Source: Streptomyces sp. CC0208 (GTDB lineage Bacteria; Actinomycetota; Actinomycetes; Streptomycetales; Streptomycetaceae). From it: DNA of 64,000 nt. A program made the translations under genes and the position numbers. Location: assembly GCF_003443735.1 (NCBI RefSeq), contig NZ_CP031969.1:7812001-7876000 (forward strand). The letters are read 5' to 3'. This document shows, in pieces, positions 8,712-17,392 of the stretch. Under the pieces are notes generated by a model, which did no database searches, was not told the origin of the DNA, and worked only from the letters and a program-made list of their open reading frames with translations. Position 1 is the first letter of the stretch. Every line of letters starts with the position of its first letter.

Positions 8712-10142
8712 GTGAACTCTGCCGGAGAGACAGGCCGTCGGGGAGAAGACGGCGGCGGGGACGGACGGCACGCCGTTGTCGTGGGCGGGAGCCTCGCAGG
8801 GCTTCTCGCGGCGCACGTCCTGGCCGGGCACGCCGACCGGGTGACCGTCGTCGAGCGCGACCGGTTCCCGGACGGCGCCAAGCCGCGGCCGGGGGTGCCG
8901 CAGGGCCGCCACCCGCACGTCCTGCTCCAAGGCGGCCAGACGGCCCTGGAGTCACTGCTGCCCGGGTTCCTGGCGGAGCTGCGGGAGGCGGGTGCGCCTC
9001 GCGTGGGCATGCCGGCGGACATGGTGCTGTGGCAGAGCGGCCGTTGGTTCCGGCGGGTGCCGGCGTCGACGCACATCTACACCGGCTCCCGCGCGCAGCT
9101 CGAGGAACTGGTGCGGCGGCGGGTCCTCGCCAACCCGGTGATCAGTGTGCGGGAGGGGACCGACGTCGTCGGGTTCCTCGGTGACGCCACGCGCGTGCGG
9201 GGCGTGCTGGTGCGGGACCGCTCCGGTGACACCCGCGCGGAGTCCCGCCCCCTGGCGGCCGATCTGGTGGTCGACGCCTCCGGCAGCGGCACGAAGGCCC
9301 CTCAGTGGCTCGCGGCGATCGGCGCCGAGCGCCCACGCGAGGAGACCATCGACACCGGACTCGCCTACGCCTCCCGCGTCTACCGCGGCACCAACGGCGC
9401 CCTCGACGGCGAGACCCGCGGCTACTACGCCTATCCCGACCCCGAGCAGGTGCACGCCGGGGGTGCGCTGCCCCTGGAGGACGGCAGCCATCTGGTGATC
9501 GTCTCGGGCCTGCGCGGCGACGAACCTCCCACGGGCGACGACGAGTTCGTGACGTACGCCAAGAGGCTGCCGCATCCGCCCCTGCACCGGTGGCTGGCCG
9601 AGGCCGAACCGCTCTCCCCGGCGTTCGGCCACCGACGGACCGCGAACATCCGCCGCCGCCACGACCTCCCCGGCCGTCCGGCAGGATTCCTCGCCACCGG
9701 CGACGCGCTGTGCACCTTCAACCCGATCTACGGGCAGGGCATGGCCGTCGCCGCGATGAGCGCGGTCGCCCTGCGGGACGCGCTGGCCGACCGGCGCCGG
9801 ACGCCCACGACACGGCGCGTGCAGCAGGCGCTCCTCGCGGCGTCCCGGCTCGCGTGGGACATCTCCGCGGGAGCGGACCGCAAGATGCCGGGTGCGGTCG
9901 GTACCGCGGTCGACGGTGGACCCGCGGACCAGGTCGCGGGGTGGTACCTGAGCCGCGTCCAGGAGCGCGCCCCCGGCGACCCTGTCGTGGGGCGGGCCTT
10001 CCGGGCGGTCCTGACCCTCTCCGAGCCCATCACCGCCTTGTTCGCTCCGCCCGTGGCCAGGGCCGTCCTCTTCGGCCCACCCGCGCCGACACCGACCGAG
10101 CCGCCCGCGGCACCGGAGGAGCCCGGAGCCCTGGCCCAGTGA
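8712..10142 (+). CDS. FAD-dependent oxidoreductase / monooxygenase
   Basis: This is a flavoprotein of about 476 aa related to the aromatic-ring hydroxylase/geranylgeranyl-reductase group. It opens with a Rossmann dinucleotide site, VVVGGSLAGLLAAHVLAG (a GxGxxG variant), followed by an acidic strand end VVERDRFP. The second FAD contact is FLATGDALCTFNPIYGQGM, the GD motif that binds the FAD ribityl chain. The GTG at 8712 is preceded by GGGGAGGGG at ideal spacing. The frame extends 44 codons upstream, but that part is poor coding sequence. The PadR/hydrolase pair lies directly downstream, so it may share their detoxification or secondary-metabolism context. Substrate unknown. Confidence 0.88.
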   Translation: MNSAGETGRRGEDGGGDGRHAVVVGGSLAGLLAAHVLAGHADRVTVVERDRFPDGAKPRPGVPQGRHPHVLLQGGQTALESLLPGFLAELREAGAPRVGMPADMVLWQSGRWFRRVPASTHIYTGSRAQLEELVRRRVLANPVISVREGTDVVGFLGDATRVRGVLVRDRSGDTRAESRPLAADLVVDASGSGTKAPQWLAAIGAERPREETIDTGLAYASRVYRGTNGALDGETRGYYAYPDPEQVHAGGALPLEDGSHLVIVSGLRGDEPPTGDDEFVTYAKRLPHPPLHRWLAEAEPLSPAFGHRRTANIRRRHDLPGRPAGFLATGDALCTFNPIYGQGMAVAAMSAVALRDALADRRRTPTTRRVQQALLAASRLAWDISAGADRKMPGAVGTAVDGGPADQVAGWYLSRVQERAPGDPVVGRAFRAVLTLSEPITALFAPPVARAVLFGPPAPTPTEPPAAPEEPGALAQ

Positions 10143-10196
10143 CGGGCGCACTCGGGCCCGTCGCGTGCGTCGTGATCCTCGACGGCGGCCGGGCGC

Positions 10197-10730
10197 CTAC
10201 GCGGAAGCCGCGTCGAGCGACGCGATCGTCTCCCGCAGCCAGCTGAGTTCGGCCCGGGACGTGGCGCGCGCGATGGTCAGCACCCCGCGCCGGAAGGGAT
10301 CGTCCACCTCCTCGGCGCTCAGCGGGCGGTCGCCCTCGTAGAAGAAGCTCGCGGGCTCCTCCAGGAAAGCGAGCCGACGCCGGAGTACGGCCGCCTGCGC
10401 GCCGGCGTCGGCCAGGTGCCGGAGGAAGGCGAGGACCGTGAACCACCGGTTCTCGTCGGTGACGTCGCGCGCGGCCGGTTCGGCGAGCCGTCGGCGCAAC
10501 TCCTGACGGCCTTCATCGGTGAGCGTCAGGACATGGCGGGGCGCGGCCACGGCACCGGGTTCCGTCGCGCGCGCCAACAACCCCGCCTTCTCCAGCCGCT
10601 TGATGGCCGGGTACAGCGTGCTCTCGGCCACGGGGCGTACGTGACCCGCCAGCGCCGTGAGGCGTTTGCGCAGTTCGTAGCCGTGCAGCGGGGTGTCGTA
10701 GAGGAATCCGAGGATGGCGAGCTCCAGCAT
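10197..10730 (-). CDS. PadR-family transcriptional regulator
   Basis: This 177-aa winged-helix repressor has the family's typical opening MLELAILGFLYDTPLHGYELRK and the wing segment STLYPAIKRLEKAGLL. A C-terminal helical dimerisation region (LSWLRETIASLDAASA at the end) places it in the longer PadR subgroup that senses small aromatic or drug-like ligands. I took the ATG at 10730 because GGGAG lies 9 bases upstream; an ATG at 10748 is also in frame but overlaps that site. It is divergent from the hydrolase with a perfect palindrome between them, so it very likely represses itself and its neighbour. Confidence 0.92.
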   Translation of the reverse strand: MLELAILGFLYDTPLHGYELRKRLTALAGHVRPVAESTLYPAIKRLEKAGLLARATEPGAVAAPRHVLTLTDEGRQELRRRLAEPAARDVTDENRWFTVLAFLRHLADAGAQAAVLRRRLAFLEEPASFFYEGDRPLSAEEVDDPFRRGVLTIARATSRAELSWLRETIASLDAASA

Positions 10731-10785
10731 GCGCGCATTCTCCCGCATCGACGCTGTACATCCCTACTGCGTTACCTCGACTTCG

Positions 10786-10809
10786 CAATACATCGATACC
10801 GATGTATTG
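10786..10809. promoter_or_regulatory. Probable PadR operator, perfect palindrome
   Basis: The arms are CAATACATCG (10786-10795) and its exact complement (10800-10809), separated by 4 bases. The site is centred between the PadR start (10730) and the hydrolase start (10839). It contains the ATGT/ACAT half-sites described for PadR-like proteins. It should block both promoters when the repressor is bound. Confidence 0.8.
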
Positions 10810-10838
10810 TCCCTTCGTGACGCACCGAGGGAGGGCAC

Positions 10839-11594
10839 ATGAGGCACGCCGAGTTCGACGACAAGGGAAGCCGCATCCGCTGGACAGAGATCCCCGGTGA
10901 GGAACCGGCACGCGTGTACGTGCACGGCCTGGGAGCGGTCTCGGCCGTCTATCACGCGCACATCGCGGCCCGGCCCGAACTCGCGGGCAGGCGCAGCCTG
11001 TTCGTCGATCTGCCCGGACACGGCGTCAGCGACCGTCCCGAGCACTTCGGTTACACGCTGGAGGACCACGCGGGCGCCCTGGCCACCGCGTTGGACGCCG
11101 CGCGTCTGACCGGTGTCGAGCTGATCGCGCACAGCATGGGCGGGTCGGTCGCGCTCGTGCTCGCCCACCGCAGGCCCGAGCTCGTGTCCCGGCTGGTCCT
11201 CACGGAGGCCAACCTCGACGCGGCGCCCCCGGCCACGGCGGGCAGCACCTGGATCGACGCCTACGACGAGGACGACTTCGTCGCGGGCGGCCACGCGCGC
11301 GTGCTCGAAAAGGTCGGCCCCCTGTGGGCAGCGACCATGCGGCTGGCCGACCCGCGCGCCCTGCACCGCAGCGCGGCCGGGCTCAGGCGCGGATCGGCCC
11401 CCATGATGCGCGCCATCCTCGAAGGCCTGCCGATCGATCGCGTGTATCTCCAGGGCGAGCTCAGCGGCGAACTGGAGGGGCGTACGACGCTGGAGGCGGC
11501 AGGCGTGCGCGTGGTGACCGTCCCCGGTGCCGGGCACAACGTCATGTTCGACCACCCCGACGCCTTCGCCGCGGTGGTCGCAGGCAGGCTGTGA
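10839..11594 (+). CDS. Alpha/beta hydrolase
   Basis: This 251-aa hydrolase has the canonical fold. The oxyanion region is VHGLGAVSAVYH, the nucleophile elbow is AHSMGGSVAL (Ser near residue 104), and a C-terminal catalytic histidine lies in GAGHNVMFDHP. No signal peptide, so it is cytoplasmic. GGGAGGG precedes the ATG. It is divergent from padR and probably repressed by it, suggesting it degrades or modifies the PadR ligand or a related ester or lactone. The cap domain (about 130-190) is where specificity would lie, but it does not identify a substrate. Confidence 0.9.
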   Translation: MRHAEFDDKGSRIRWTEIPGEEPARVYVHGLGAVSAVYHAHIAARPELAGRRSLFVDLPGHGVSDRPEHFGYTLEDHAGALATALDAARLTGVELIAHSMGGSVALVLAHRRPELVSRLVLTEANLDAAPPATAGSTWIDAYDEDDFVAGGHARVLEKVGPLWAATMRLADPRALHRSAAGLRRGSAPMMRAILEGLPIDRVYLQGELSGELEGRTTLEAAGVRVVTVPGAGHNVMFDHPDAFAAVVAGRL

Positions 11595-11600
11595 GCTCGT

Positions 11601-12209
11601 TCAGTCCTCGCGGACAGCCAGGGCCAGGAAGCGGGCGTCCTCGTCGACGTACGACGTCATGCGCCACCCCGAACCGGCCAGCAGGGGACGGAGATTGGGC
11701 TCGGCGCGCAGGTCCTCGGGGGTGATCTGCCGTCCCTGGCGCGCCGCGAGCGCGGCCCTTCCGATCGGATGGAACAGGGCCAGGACGCCGCCGGGCCGCA
11801 CCACTCGGGCCAACTCGCGCAGATTCTCGGCCGGTCTGGGCAGGTGGGAGATAAGGCCCGCTCCGAAGACGGCGTCGAGCGACCGGGAGCGCAGCGGCAG
11901 CGCGGCCACGTCGGTGAGCAGCAGCCGTCCGTCCCGGTCCCGTCCGGCGCGTACGGCTGCGTGCAACATGGCCGGGGTCAGATCTGCTCCGAGGACCACT
12001 CCCGAGAGCCCCACGGCCGTCCGCAGGGGCGGCAGGGCCCGTCCGGTGCCGCAGCCCGCGTCGAGGACGCGGTCGCCCTCGCGCAGCCCGAGCTCCGCGA
12101 CCGCGGCGGCGTAGGCCGGACCGTCGTCAGGGAACCGGCTGTCCCAGTCGGCGGCGCGGGCCGAGAAGAACTCCTGAACGTGTGTGTGGTCGTCGCTCAT
12201 GTTCCGCAT
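11601..12209 (-). CDS. SAM-dependent methyltransferase, class I
   Basis: This 202-aa protein has the Rossmann SAM site VLDAGCGTGRALPPL (motif I, about residues 47-61), an acidic motif II in VVLGADLTPAMLHAA, and the post-motif segment LDAVFGAGLISHLPRP. It belongs to the Methyltransf_11/25 type, which acts on small molecules. The start at 12209 has GAGGG close upstream; an ATG at 12200 (MSDDHT) is an equally plausible start. It is convergent with the hydrolase, 6 bases apart. The acceptor substrate is unknown. Confidence 0.88.
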   Translation of the reverse strand: MRNMSDDHTHVQEFFSARAADWDSRFPDDGPAYAAAVAELGLREGDRVLDAGCGTGRALPPLRTAVGLSGVVLGADLTPAMLHAAVRAGRDRDGRLLLTDVAALPLRSRSLDAVFGAGLISHLPRPAENLRELARVVRPGGVLALFHPIGRAALAARQGRQITPEDLRAEPNLRPLLAGSGWRMTSYVDEDARFLALAVRED

Positions 12210-12352
12210 GATCCCTCACCGACACGGATGAAGCCCCGGCGCGCATGTTCGAGCGTGCCGCGATCGTTCAGACACACCTCTGCGCCATATTTCAACACCT
12301 TTCGAAATGCGCCCTCTTTGTGCGCCCCTGCCCCGACTAGCGTCCCTTGGCC

Positions 12353-13126
12353 ATGGGACACCTGGACCACGCAGCCCTGGGCTGGCTGACGCCCACACTC
12401 TCGTACGTCATGGCCTGTATCGGCGCCGCGCTCGGCCTGCGCTGCACCATGCGCGCGCTCGGCGCCACCGGACGTTCGCGCCGCAACTGGCTCATCACCG
12501 CGGCCACGGCCATCGGGACCGGCATCTGGACCATGCACTTCGTGGCCATGCTCGGCTTCAGCGTCAGCGGTACCGACATCCGCTACGACGTACCACTGAC
12601 CATCGCCAGCCTCCTGGTCGCGATGGTCGTCGTCTCCGCCGGCGTCTTCGCGGTCGGCTACAGCCGTGACCGGGTCCGCGCGCTCTTCCTGGGCGGCCTC
12701 ACCACTGGCCTGGGCGTGGCGAGCATGCACTACCTGGGCATGGCCGCCGTACGGCTGCACGGCGCCGTCCACTACGACCCGGTGCTGGTCGGACTCTCCG
12801 TCCTCATCGCGGTCGTCGCGGCGACAGCGGCCCTGTGGGCGGCGCTCAACATCAAGTCGCCCGTCGCCGTCACCCTCGCCTCCCTCATCATGGGCGCCGC
12901 GGTCAGCAGCATGCACTACACCGGGATGTTCGCGGTGAGCGTGCGGGTCTCGCCCTCCGGCGAGGTCCTGCCCGGGGCGACGGCGATGCAGTTCATCTTC
13001 CCGCTCGCCGTCGGACTCGGTTCCTACCTGTTCCTGACCTCGGCCTTCGTCGCGCTGTCGCCCACGACAGGAGAGCGCGAGGCATCCGCCTCCGCCCAGC
13101 GCACGGTCGAGAACGTCGCCTCCTAG
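12353..13126 (+). CDS. MHYT-domain membrane sensor
   Basis: This 257-aa polytopic membrane protein has about seven spans and three copies of the MHYT-type motif: MHFVAML, MHYLGMA and MHYTGMF, each at the end of a helix. MHYT domains are proposed to bind copper and sense O2, CO or NO. There is no output domain (no GGDEF, EAL or kinase), so any signal must pass to another protein. It lies 64 bases upstream of the conservon on the same strand, so the two may be transcribed together. The ATG at 12353 lacks a clear ribosome binding site; an in-frame TTG lies two codons earlier. Confidence 0.9.
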   Translation: MGHLDHAALGWLTPTLSYVMACIGAALGLRCTMRALGATGRSRRNWLITAATAIGTGIWTMHFVAMLGFSVSGTDIRYDVPLTIASLLVAMVVVSAGVFAVGYSRDRVRALFLGGLTTGLGVASMHYLGMAAVRLHGAVHYDPVLVGLSVLIAVVAATAALWAALNIKSPVAVTLASLIMGAAVSSMHYTGMFAVSVRVSPSGEVLPGATAMQFIFPLAVGLGSYLFLTSAFVALSPTTGEREASASAQRTVENVAS

Positions 13127-13190
13127 CGGCGGATCCGGGCCCCGGACGGCCCGACCACACGCCCCCGACCCACTCCCGAGCGAGGAGGCC

Positions 13191-15713
13191 ATGCGTACAC
13201 CGCGTAGGACCCCCACAGCCGGCGCCGAGACGCCGCACCAGACACCCGCGCGCGGGCGCCGCGCCCATGCCGGACCACCGGCCGACGAAAGCCCGGACGA
13301 CCCCGTGGGTCTCCCGGACGACATACCCGCGCGCGCGGGCCACTGGCGGATACGCCCCCGCACGGTCCGCGCCAAGATCGTCTGCCTGCTCATGGTGCCC
13401 GTGGTCTCGCTGCTCGCCCTGTGGGCGTACGCCACGGTCAGCACCGCCCAGGACGTGTCCCGGCTACGGCAGTTGCAGCGCGTGGACGGCGCCGTCCGCT
13501 CTCCCGTCGCCGACACCGTGACCGCGCTCCAGGCGGAACGTGCCGCCGCCGTCCGTTACGCGACCGACCCGTCCGCCGCACAGAGCGACGACCTGCGCAA
13601 GCTCGCCGTGCGCACCGACCGGGCCGTGGCACGGCTGCGGCTCGGCGACGACAACACGGTCGCCGACAGCGAAGAGCTGCCCCCCGGTGTCGCCCAGCGG
13701 CTCGAAGCCTTCGTGACCGGCGCCGAACAATTGCGCCCCGTGCGCGCCGCCGTGCTCGACCGCAGCGCCGGATGGGACGAGACGTACGGCAGCTACACCA
13801 GGACCATCGCCGGCGCCTTCGCGGTGGGCGGCGCCCTCACCGGCATCCAGGACGCCGACCTCGGCTCCGACGCGCGTGTGCTGCTGGAGTTCTCCCGCGC
13901 GAGCGAGTCGCTGGCCCAGGAGGACGCCGTGCTGTCCAGCGCGCGGCTGGCAGGCGTGCTCGCCGGAGAGCGGCTGCGGCTGTTCAGCGGAGCCGTCGAC
14001 ACCCGTCGAGCCCTCGTCGAGGGCGCCGCCGCCGACCTGCGTGGCTCCGACCGCGCCGCCTGGCGGAAGGTCGCAGGCAGCGGCGCCTACGCCACCGTGA
14101 CCGCCGCCGAGGACCGGACCCTCGCCGCCGCCCCCGGCGTCCGCGCGGTCGAGTCGACACCGGAGGCCACCTGGCAGCCGGCACACGCGCGGGTGCAGGA
14201 GGGCATGCGCACCGTCGAACAGGCGGCGGGCAGCGGCGTCGCCCACCGCGCCGACCCGTTCACCCGGGGTCTGCTCACCCCCGCCGGGGCCGCGGTGCTG
14301 CTCGGCCTGATCGCCGTCGCCGCGTCGCTCGTCATCTCCGTGCGCATCGGACGAGGGCTCGTCATCGAGCTGGTGAGCCTGCGCAACAGCGCCCTGGACA
14401 TCGCCCGCCGCAAACTCCCGGAGGCCATGGAGCGGCTGCGCGCCGGCGACGAGATCGACATCCGGTCCGAGGCCCCGCCGGGACCGCCCGCCGAGGACGA
14501 GGCCGGCCAGGTCGCCGAGGCCCTGACCACGGTCCACCGCGCCGCACTGCGGGCCGCCGTGGAGCGCGCCGAACTCGCCAGCGGCATCTCCGGGGTCTTC
14601 GTCAACCTCGCCCGCCGCAGCCAGGTCCTCGTCCACCGCCAGCTGAGCCTGCTCGACAGCATGGAACGCCGCTCCGACGACCCGAACGAACTGAGCGACC
14701 TCTTCCGGCTCGACCACCTCACCACCCGCATGCGCCGCCACGCGGAGAGCCTGATCATCCTCTCCGGAGCGGCACCCGGCCGCGCCTGGCGGATGCCGGT
14801 CTCGCTGACCAACGTGGTCCGCGCGGCCGTCTCCGAGGTCGAGGACTACGCGCGCGTGGAGGTGCGTCAGCTGCCCGACGCCTCCGTCGTCGGCGCCGCG
14901 GTCGCCGACCTCACCCACCTGCTGGCCGAGATCATCGAGAACGCCGCCCAGTTCTCACCACCCCACACGCGCGTGCGCGTCACCGGGGAGCCCGTCGGCA
15001 ACGGTTACGCCGTCGAGGTCGAGGACCGCGGACTGGGCATGGGCAAGGAGACACTCACGGAGGCCAACCGCCGCATCGAACAGTCCGAGACGCTCGACCT
15101 GTTCGACAGCGACCGGCTGGGCCTGTTCGTGGTCAGCAGGCTCGCGGCCCGGCACGGCATCAAGGTGCACCTGCGCACCTCGCCCTACGGCGGCACCACC
15201 GCCGTCGTCCTGCTGCCCACGGCACTGCTGCACATCAAGGCGGCTGAACGTTCCCCCGCCCAGGCCGCGGACCGGGAACGGCGCACGGAACGCGAGTACG
15301 CGCGCGTGGCCGCCACCGAACGGGACCAGGAGTCCGTCCCCGCCGCGGCCGAGCGGCCCGCCCTGGTGGCTCCCCTGACAGCCGCGGCCGACCGGGGAAC
15401 GGCCGACACACCGCCCTCCGGAGTCACCGCCCTGCGTCTGCACCGGCCGCCCGACGAACCGGCGGAGTCCGAGGACCTTCCCCGCCGGGTCCGGCAGGCG
15501 AGCCTCGCTCCCCAGCTGCGCGAGCAGCGCTCCGCGGAACCGGCCCCGGCAGCCGCCCGCCGGGACGACGACGACCGTACGCCCGAGGTCGTGCGGGAGC
15601 GGATGGCGGCGTACCGCGAGGGCTGGGCCCGCGGCGGCGGCAGGCAGCCCGGACGCGGTGCCACCCCAGATTCCCCAGCGGGCAGAGACAGCAGCGAAGG
15701 AGACCGAGGATGA
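13191..15713 (+). CDS. cvnA: Conservon sensor-kinase-like protein CvnA with nitrate/nitrite-sensing domain
   Basis: This 840-aa membrane protein starts with a strong GAGGAGG. A proline/arginine-rich cytoplasmic N-terminus is followed by a first span (about 66-88), a long extracellular helical domain of the NIT type (about 95-355), a second span (about 362-387), a HAMP-like segment and a kinase-like core. The dimerisation helix carries LDHLTTRMRRH, and the ATPase has an N-box EIIENAAQFSPP, then DRGLGMG and GLFVVSRLAA. A long disordered Pro/Ala/Arg tail ends the protein. In conservons the CvnA protein assembles with CvnB-D into a membrane-bound G-protein-like complex. Its stop overlaps cvnB as ATGA. 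Confidence 0.95.
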   Translation: MRTPRRTPTAGAETPHQTPARGRRAHAGPPADESPDDPVGLPDDIPARAGHWRIRPRTVRAKIVCLLMVPVVSLLALWAYATVSTAQDVSRLRQLQRVDGAVRSPVADTVTALQAERAAAVRYATDPSAAQSDDLRKLAVRTDRAVARLRLGDDNTVADSEELPPGVAQRLEAFVTGAEQLRPVRAAVLDRSAGWDETYGSYTRTIAGAFAVGGALTGIQDADLGSDARVLLEFSRASESLAQEDAVLSSARLAGVLAGERLRLFSGAVDTRRALVEGAAADLRGSDRAAWRKVAGSGAYATVTAAEDRTLAAAPGVRAVESTPEATWQPAHARVQEGMRTVEQAAGSGVAHRADPFTRGLLTPAGAAVLLGLIAVAASLVISVRIGRGLVIELVSLRNSALDIARRKLPEAMERLRAGDEIDIRSEAPPGPPAEDEAGQVAEALTTVHRAALRAAVERAELASGISGVFVNLARRSQVLVHRQLSLLDSMERRSDDPNELSDLFRLDHLTTRMRRHAESLIILSGAAPGRAWRMPVSLTNVVRAAVSEVEDYARVEVRQLPDASVVGAAVADLTHLLAEIIENAAQFSPPHTRVRVTGEPVGNGYAVEVEDRGLGMGKETLTEANRRIEQSETLDLFDSDRLGLFVVSRLAARHGIKVHLRTSPYGGTTAVVLLPTALLHIKAAERSPAQAADRERRTEREYARVAATERDQESVPAAAERPALVAPLTAAADRGTADTPPSGVTALRLHRPPDEPAESEDLPRRVRQASLAPQLREQRSAEPAPAAARRDDDDRTPEVVRERMAAYREGWARGGGRQPGRGATPDSPAGRDSSEGDRG

Positions 15714-16183
15714 TCCAGGACCCGAGTACGAGGGCCGACATGGGGGTCCCCCCGCTCGAACGGAACCGGGAGTGGGGGAGGTCCGGCGAACTCGACTGGC
15801 TGCTGGACGACCTGGTGCTGCGCGTGAGTGAGGTACGGCACGCCGTGGTGCTCTCCAACGACGGCCTCGCCGTGGGCGCCTCGACGGACCTGCGCCGCGA
15901 GGACGCGGAACATCTCGCCGCGGTCTCCTCCGGGTTCCACAGTCTGGCCAAGGGCGCCGGCCGGCACTTCGGTGCCGGGGGAGTGCGCCAGACCATGGTC
16001 GAGATGGACGACGGCTTCCTGTTCGTGGCCGCCGCGGGGGACGGCTCCTGTCTCGCCGTCCTCACCGCGGTGACCGCGGACATAGGCCTGGTCGCCTACG
16101 AGATGGCACGGCTGGTCAAGCGCGTCGGGGAGCACCTCTACACGCCGCCGCGCGTGGGCGCGCGGCCGCCTGCCGGCGGATGA
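15710..16183 (+). CDS. cvnB: Roadblock/LC7 protein CvnB
   Basis: This 157-aa roadblock/LC7 protein contains the family core LDWLLDDLVLRVSEVRHAVVLSNDGL, then LRREDAEHLAAVSSG and the beta strands around QTMVEMDDGFLFVAAAG. Roadblock proteins act as scaffolds or GTPase-activating partners for small GTPases, as MglB does for MglA; here the partner is CvnD. The start overlaps the cvnA stop (ATGA), so the two are translationally coupled. The first 25 residues are an extension before the domain. Confidence 0.94.
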   Translation: MIQDPSTRADMGVPPLERNREWGRSGELDWLLDDLVLRVSEVRHAVVLSNDGLAVGASTDLRREDAEHLAAVSSGFHSLAKGAGRHFGAGGVRQTMVEMDDGFLFVAAAGDGSCLAVLTAVTADIGLVAYEMARLVKRVGEHLYTPPRVGARPPAGG

Positions 16184-16205
16184 GAGGGAAGGGCGGTCGG
16201 CTCAG

Positions 16206-16622
16206 ATGACCGAGGACATGGCGGGCGTCCCGTACGACCAGGGCAGCCAGTGGTACGACGGCGAGGCCGGGCCCCTCGTCCGCCCCTACGCGATGACGGG
16301 CGGGCGCACCAAACCCGGCGGCCCCACCGGGGTGCGCTTCGATCTGATCGCCCTCGTCACCCTCGACCTCGGCGCGCCCGGGGCCGGTGACGACACGGCG
16401 CTCGGTCCGGAACACCGGGCTCTGATCGACCTGTGCCGCACGGAGACACAATCCGTGGCGGAACTCTCCGCGGGCGCCGACCTGCCCGTGGGCGTGGTCA
16501 GGGTGCTCCTGGGGGACCTCCTGGAACTCGGCTGTGTCACCGTCAGCCGTCCGGTGCCCCCCGCGCAGCTCCCTGACGAACGGATTCTGCGTGAGGTGAT
16601 CGAAGGGCTCCGGGCGCTGTAG
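16206..16622 (+). CDS. cvnC: DUF742 protein CvnC
   Basis: This 138-aa protein matches DUF742 of conservons: an N-terminal PLVRPYAMTGGRT motif, then a winged-helix-like domain with LCRTETQSVAELSAGADLPVGVVRVLLGDLLELGCV and a short C-terminal helix. Its biochemical role is not settled; it binds the other Cvn proteins. It sits 22 bases after cvnB. After it comes a 132-base gap before cvnD, larger than usual for this operon. Confidence 0.94.
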   Translation: MTEDMAGVPYDQGSQWYDGEAGPLVRPYAMTGGRTKPGGPTGVRFDLIALVTLDLGAPGAGDDTALGPEHRALIDLCRTETQSVAELSAGADLPVGVVRVLLGDLLELGCVTVSRPVPPAQLPDERILREVIEGLRAL

Positions 16623-16657
16623 ATGAACGTTCAGAACCGGGCAATAAGTGGTCCAAC

Positions 16658-16670
16658 CCCTCGAAGGGGA
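16658..16670 (+). other. Small stem-loop in the cvnC-cvnD gap
   Basis: CCCCT (16658-16662), a 3-base loop, and AGGGG (16666-16670) form a short stem in the 132-base gap. There is no T-tract, so it is unlikely to be a strong terminator; it may tune cvnD expression relative to cvnABC. Weak evidence only. Confidence 0.3.
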
Positions 16671-16754
16671 GCTCCAGTTGTCATGATGCTGCCTTCGCGA
16701 CCCCGTACCGCCGACGTCGCCGCCCGTTGCCGGCCCTCCCGAGAGAAGTGATCG

Positions 16755-17360
16755 ATGGTCTCCGAGAACTCCGACGCACAGGGCGGCGAGACGACCGCCC
16801 TCGCGCTGAAGATACTGGTCGCCGGCGGGTTCGGCGTGGGCAAGACCACCCTGGTGGGCGCGGTCAGCGAGATCAGGCCGCTGCGCACCGAGGAACTGCT
16901 CAGCGAGGCAGGGCAGTCGGTGGACGACACCGACGGTGTGGACCAGAAGGTCACCACCACGGTCGCCATGGACTTCGGACGGATCACCATCCGCTCCGGC
17001 CTGTCGCTCTACCTCTTCGGCACCCCGGGCCAGGACCGCTTCTGGTTCCTGTGGGACGAGTTGTCGCAGGGGGCACTGGGAGCCGTCGTCCTCGCGGACA
17101 CCCGGCGCCTGGAGGACTGCTTCCCGGCCGTGGACTACTTCGAGCACCGGCACATCCCGTTCGTGGTGGCCGTCAACTGCTTCGCCGGTGCCCGGTCCTT
17201 CGGCGCCCAGGACGTCTCGCGTGCCCTCGACCTCGACCAGGGCACACCCGTGGTGCTGTGCGACGCACGGGACCGCGACTCGGGCAAGGAGGTGCTGATC
17301 CGGCTGGTCGAGTACGCCGGGCGGATGCACACCGCCCGGCTGCTCGACTCGGTGGGCTGA
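16755..17360 (+). CDS. cvnD: Conservon small GTPase CvnD
   Basis: This 201-aa ATP/GTP-binding protein has the P-loop GGFGVGKT (residues 24-31) and the switch region TTTVAMDFGRI with a small-GTPase-like strand (LYLFGTPGQDRFWFLWDEL, equivalent to DxxGQ). A later VVAVNCF replaces the NKxD motif, typical for conservon GTPases. It is thought to cycle nucleotide under CvnB control and carry the signal onward. A GAGAAG lies 7 bases before the ATG. It probably shares the conservon transcript despite the 132-base spacer. Confidence 0.94.
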   Translation: MVSENSDAQGGETTALALKILVAGGFGVGKTTLVGAVSEIRPLRTEELLSEAGQSVDDTDGVDQKVTTTVAMDFGRITIRSGLSLYLFGTPGQDRFWFLWDELSQGALGAVVLADTRRLEDCFPAVDYFEHRHIPFVVAVNCFAGARSFGAQDVSRALDLDQGTPVVLCDARDRDSGKEVLIRLVEYAGRMHTARLLDSVG

Positions 17361-17392
17361 CCACGCAGGGGTGCGGCCGTCTCACCGGCACG

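Noticed and set aside
8493..16633. GAACGTTC palindrome found at 8493, 15246 and 16626
   Set aside because: One copy is inside a coding region and two are in unrelated places. The number is not clearly above chance for an 8-base palindrome.
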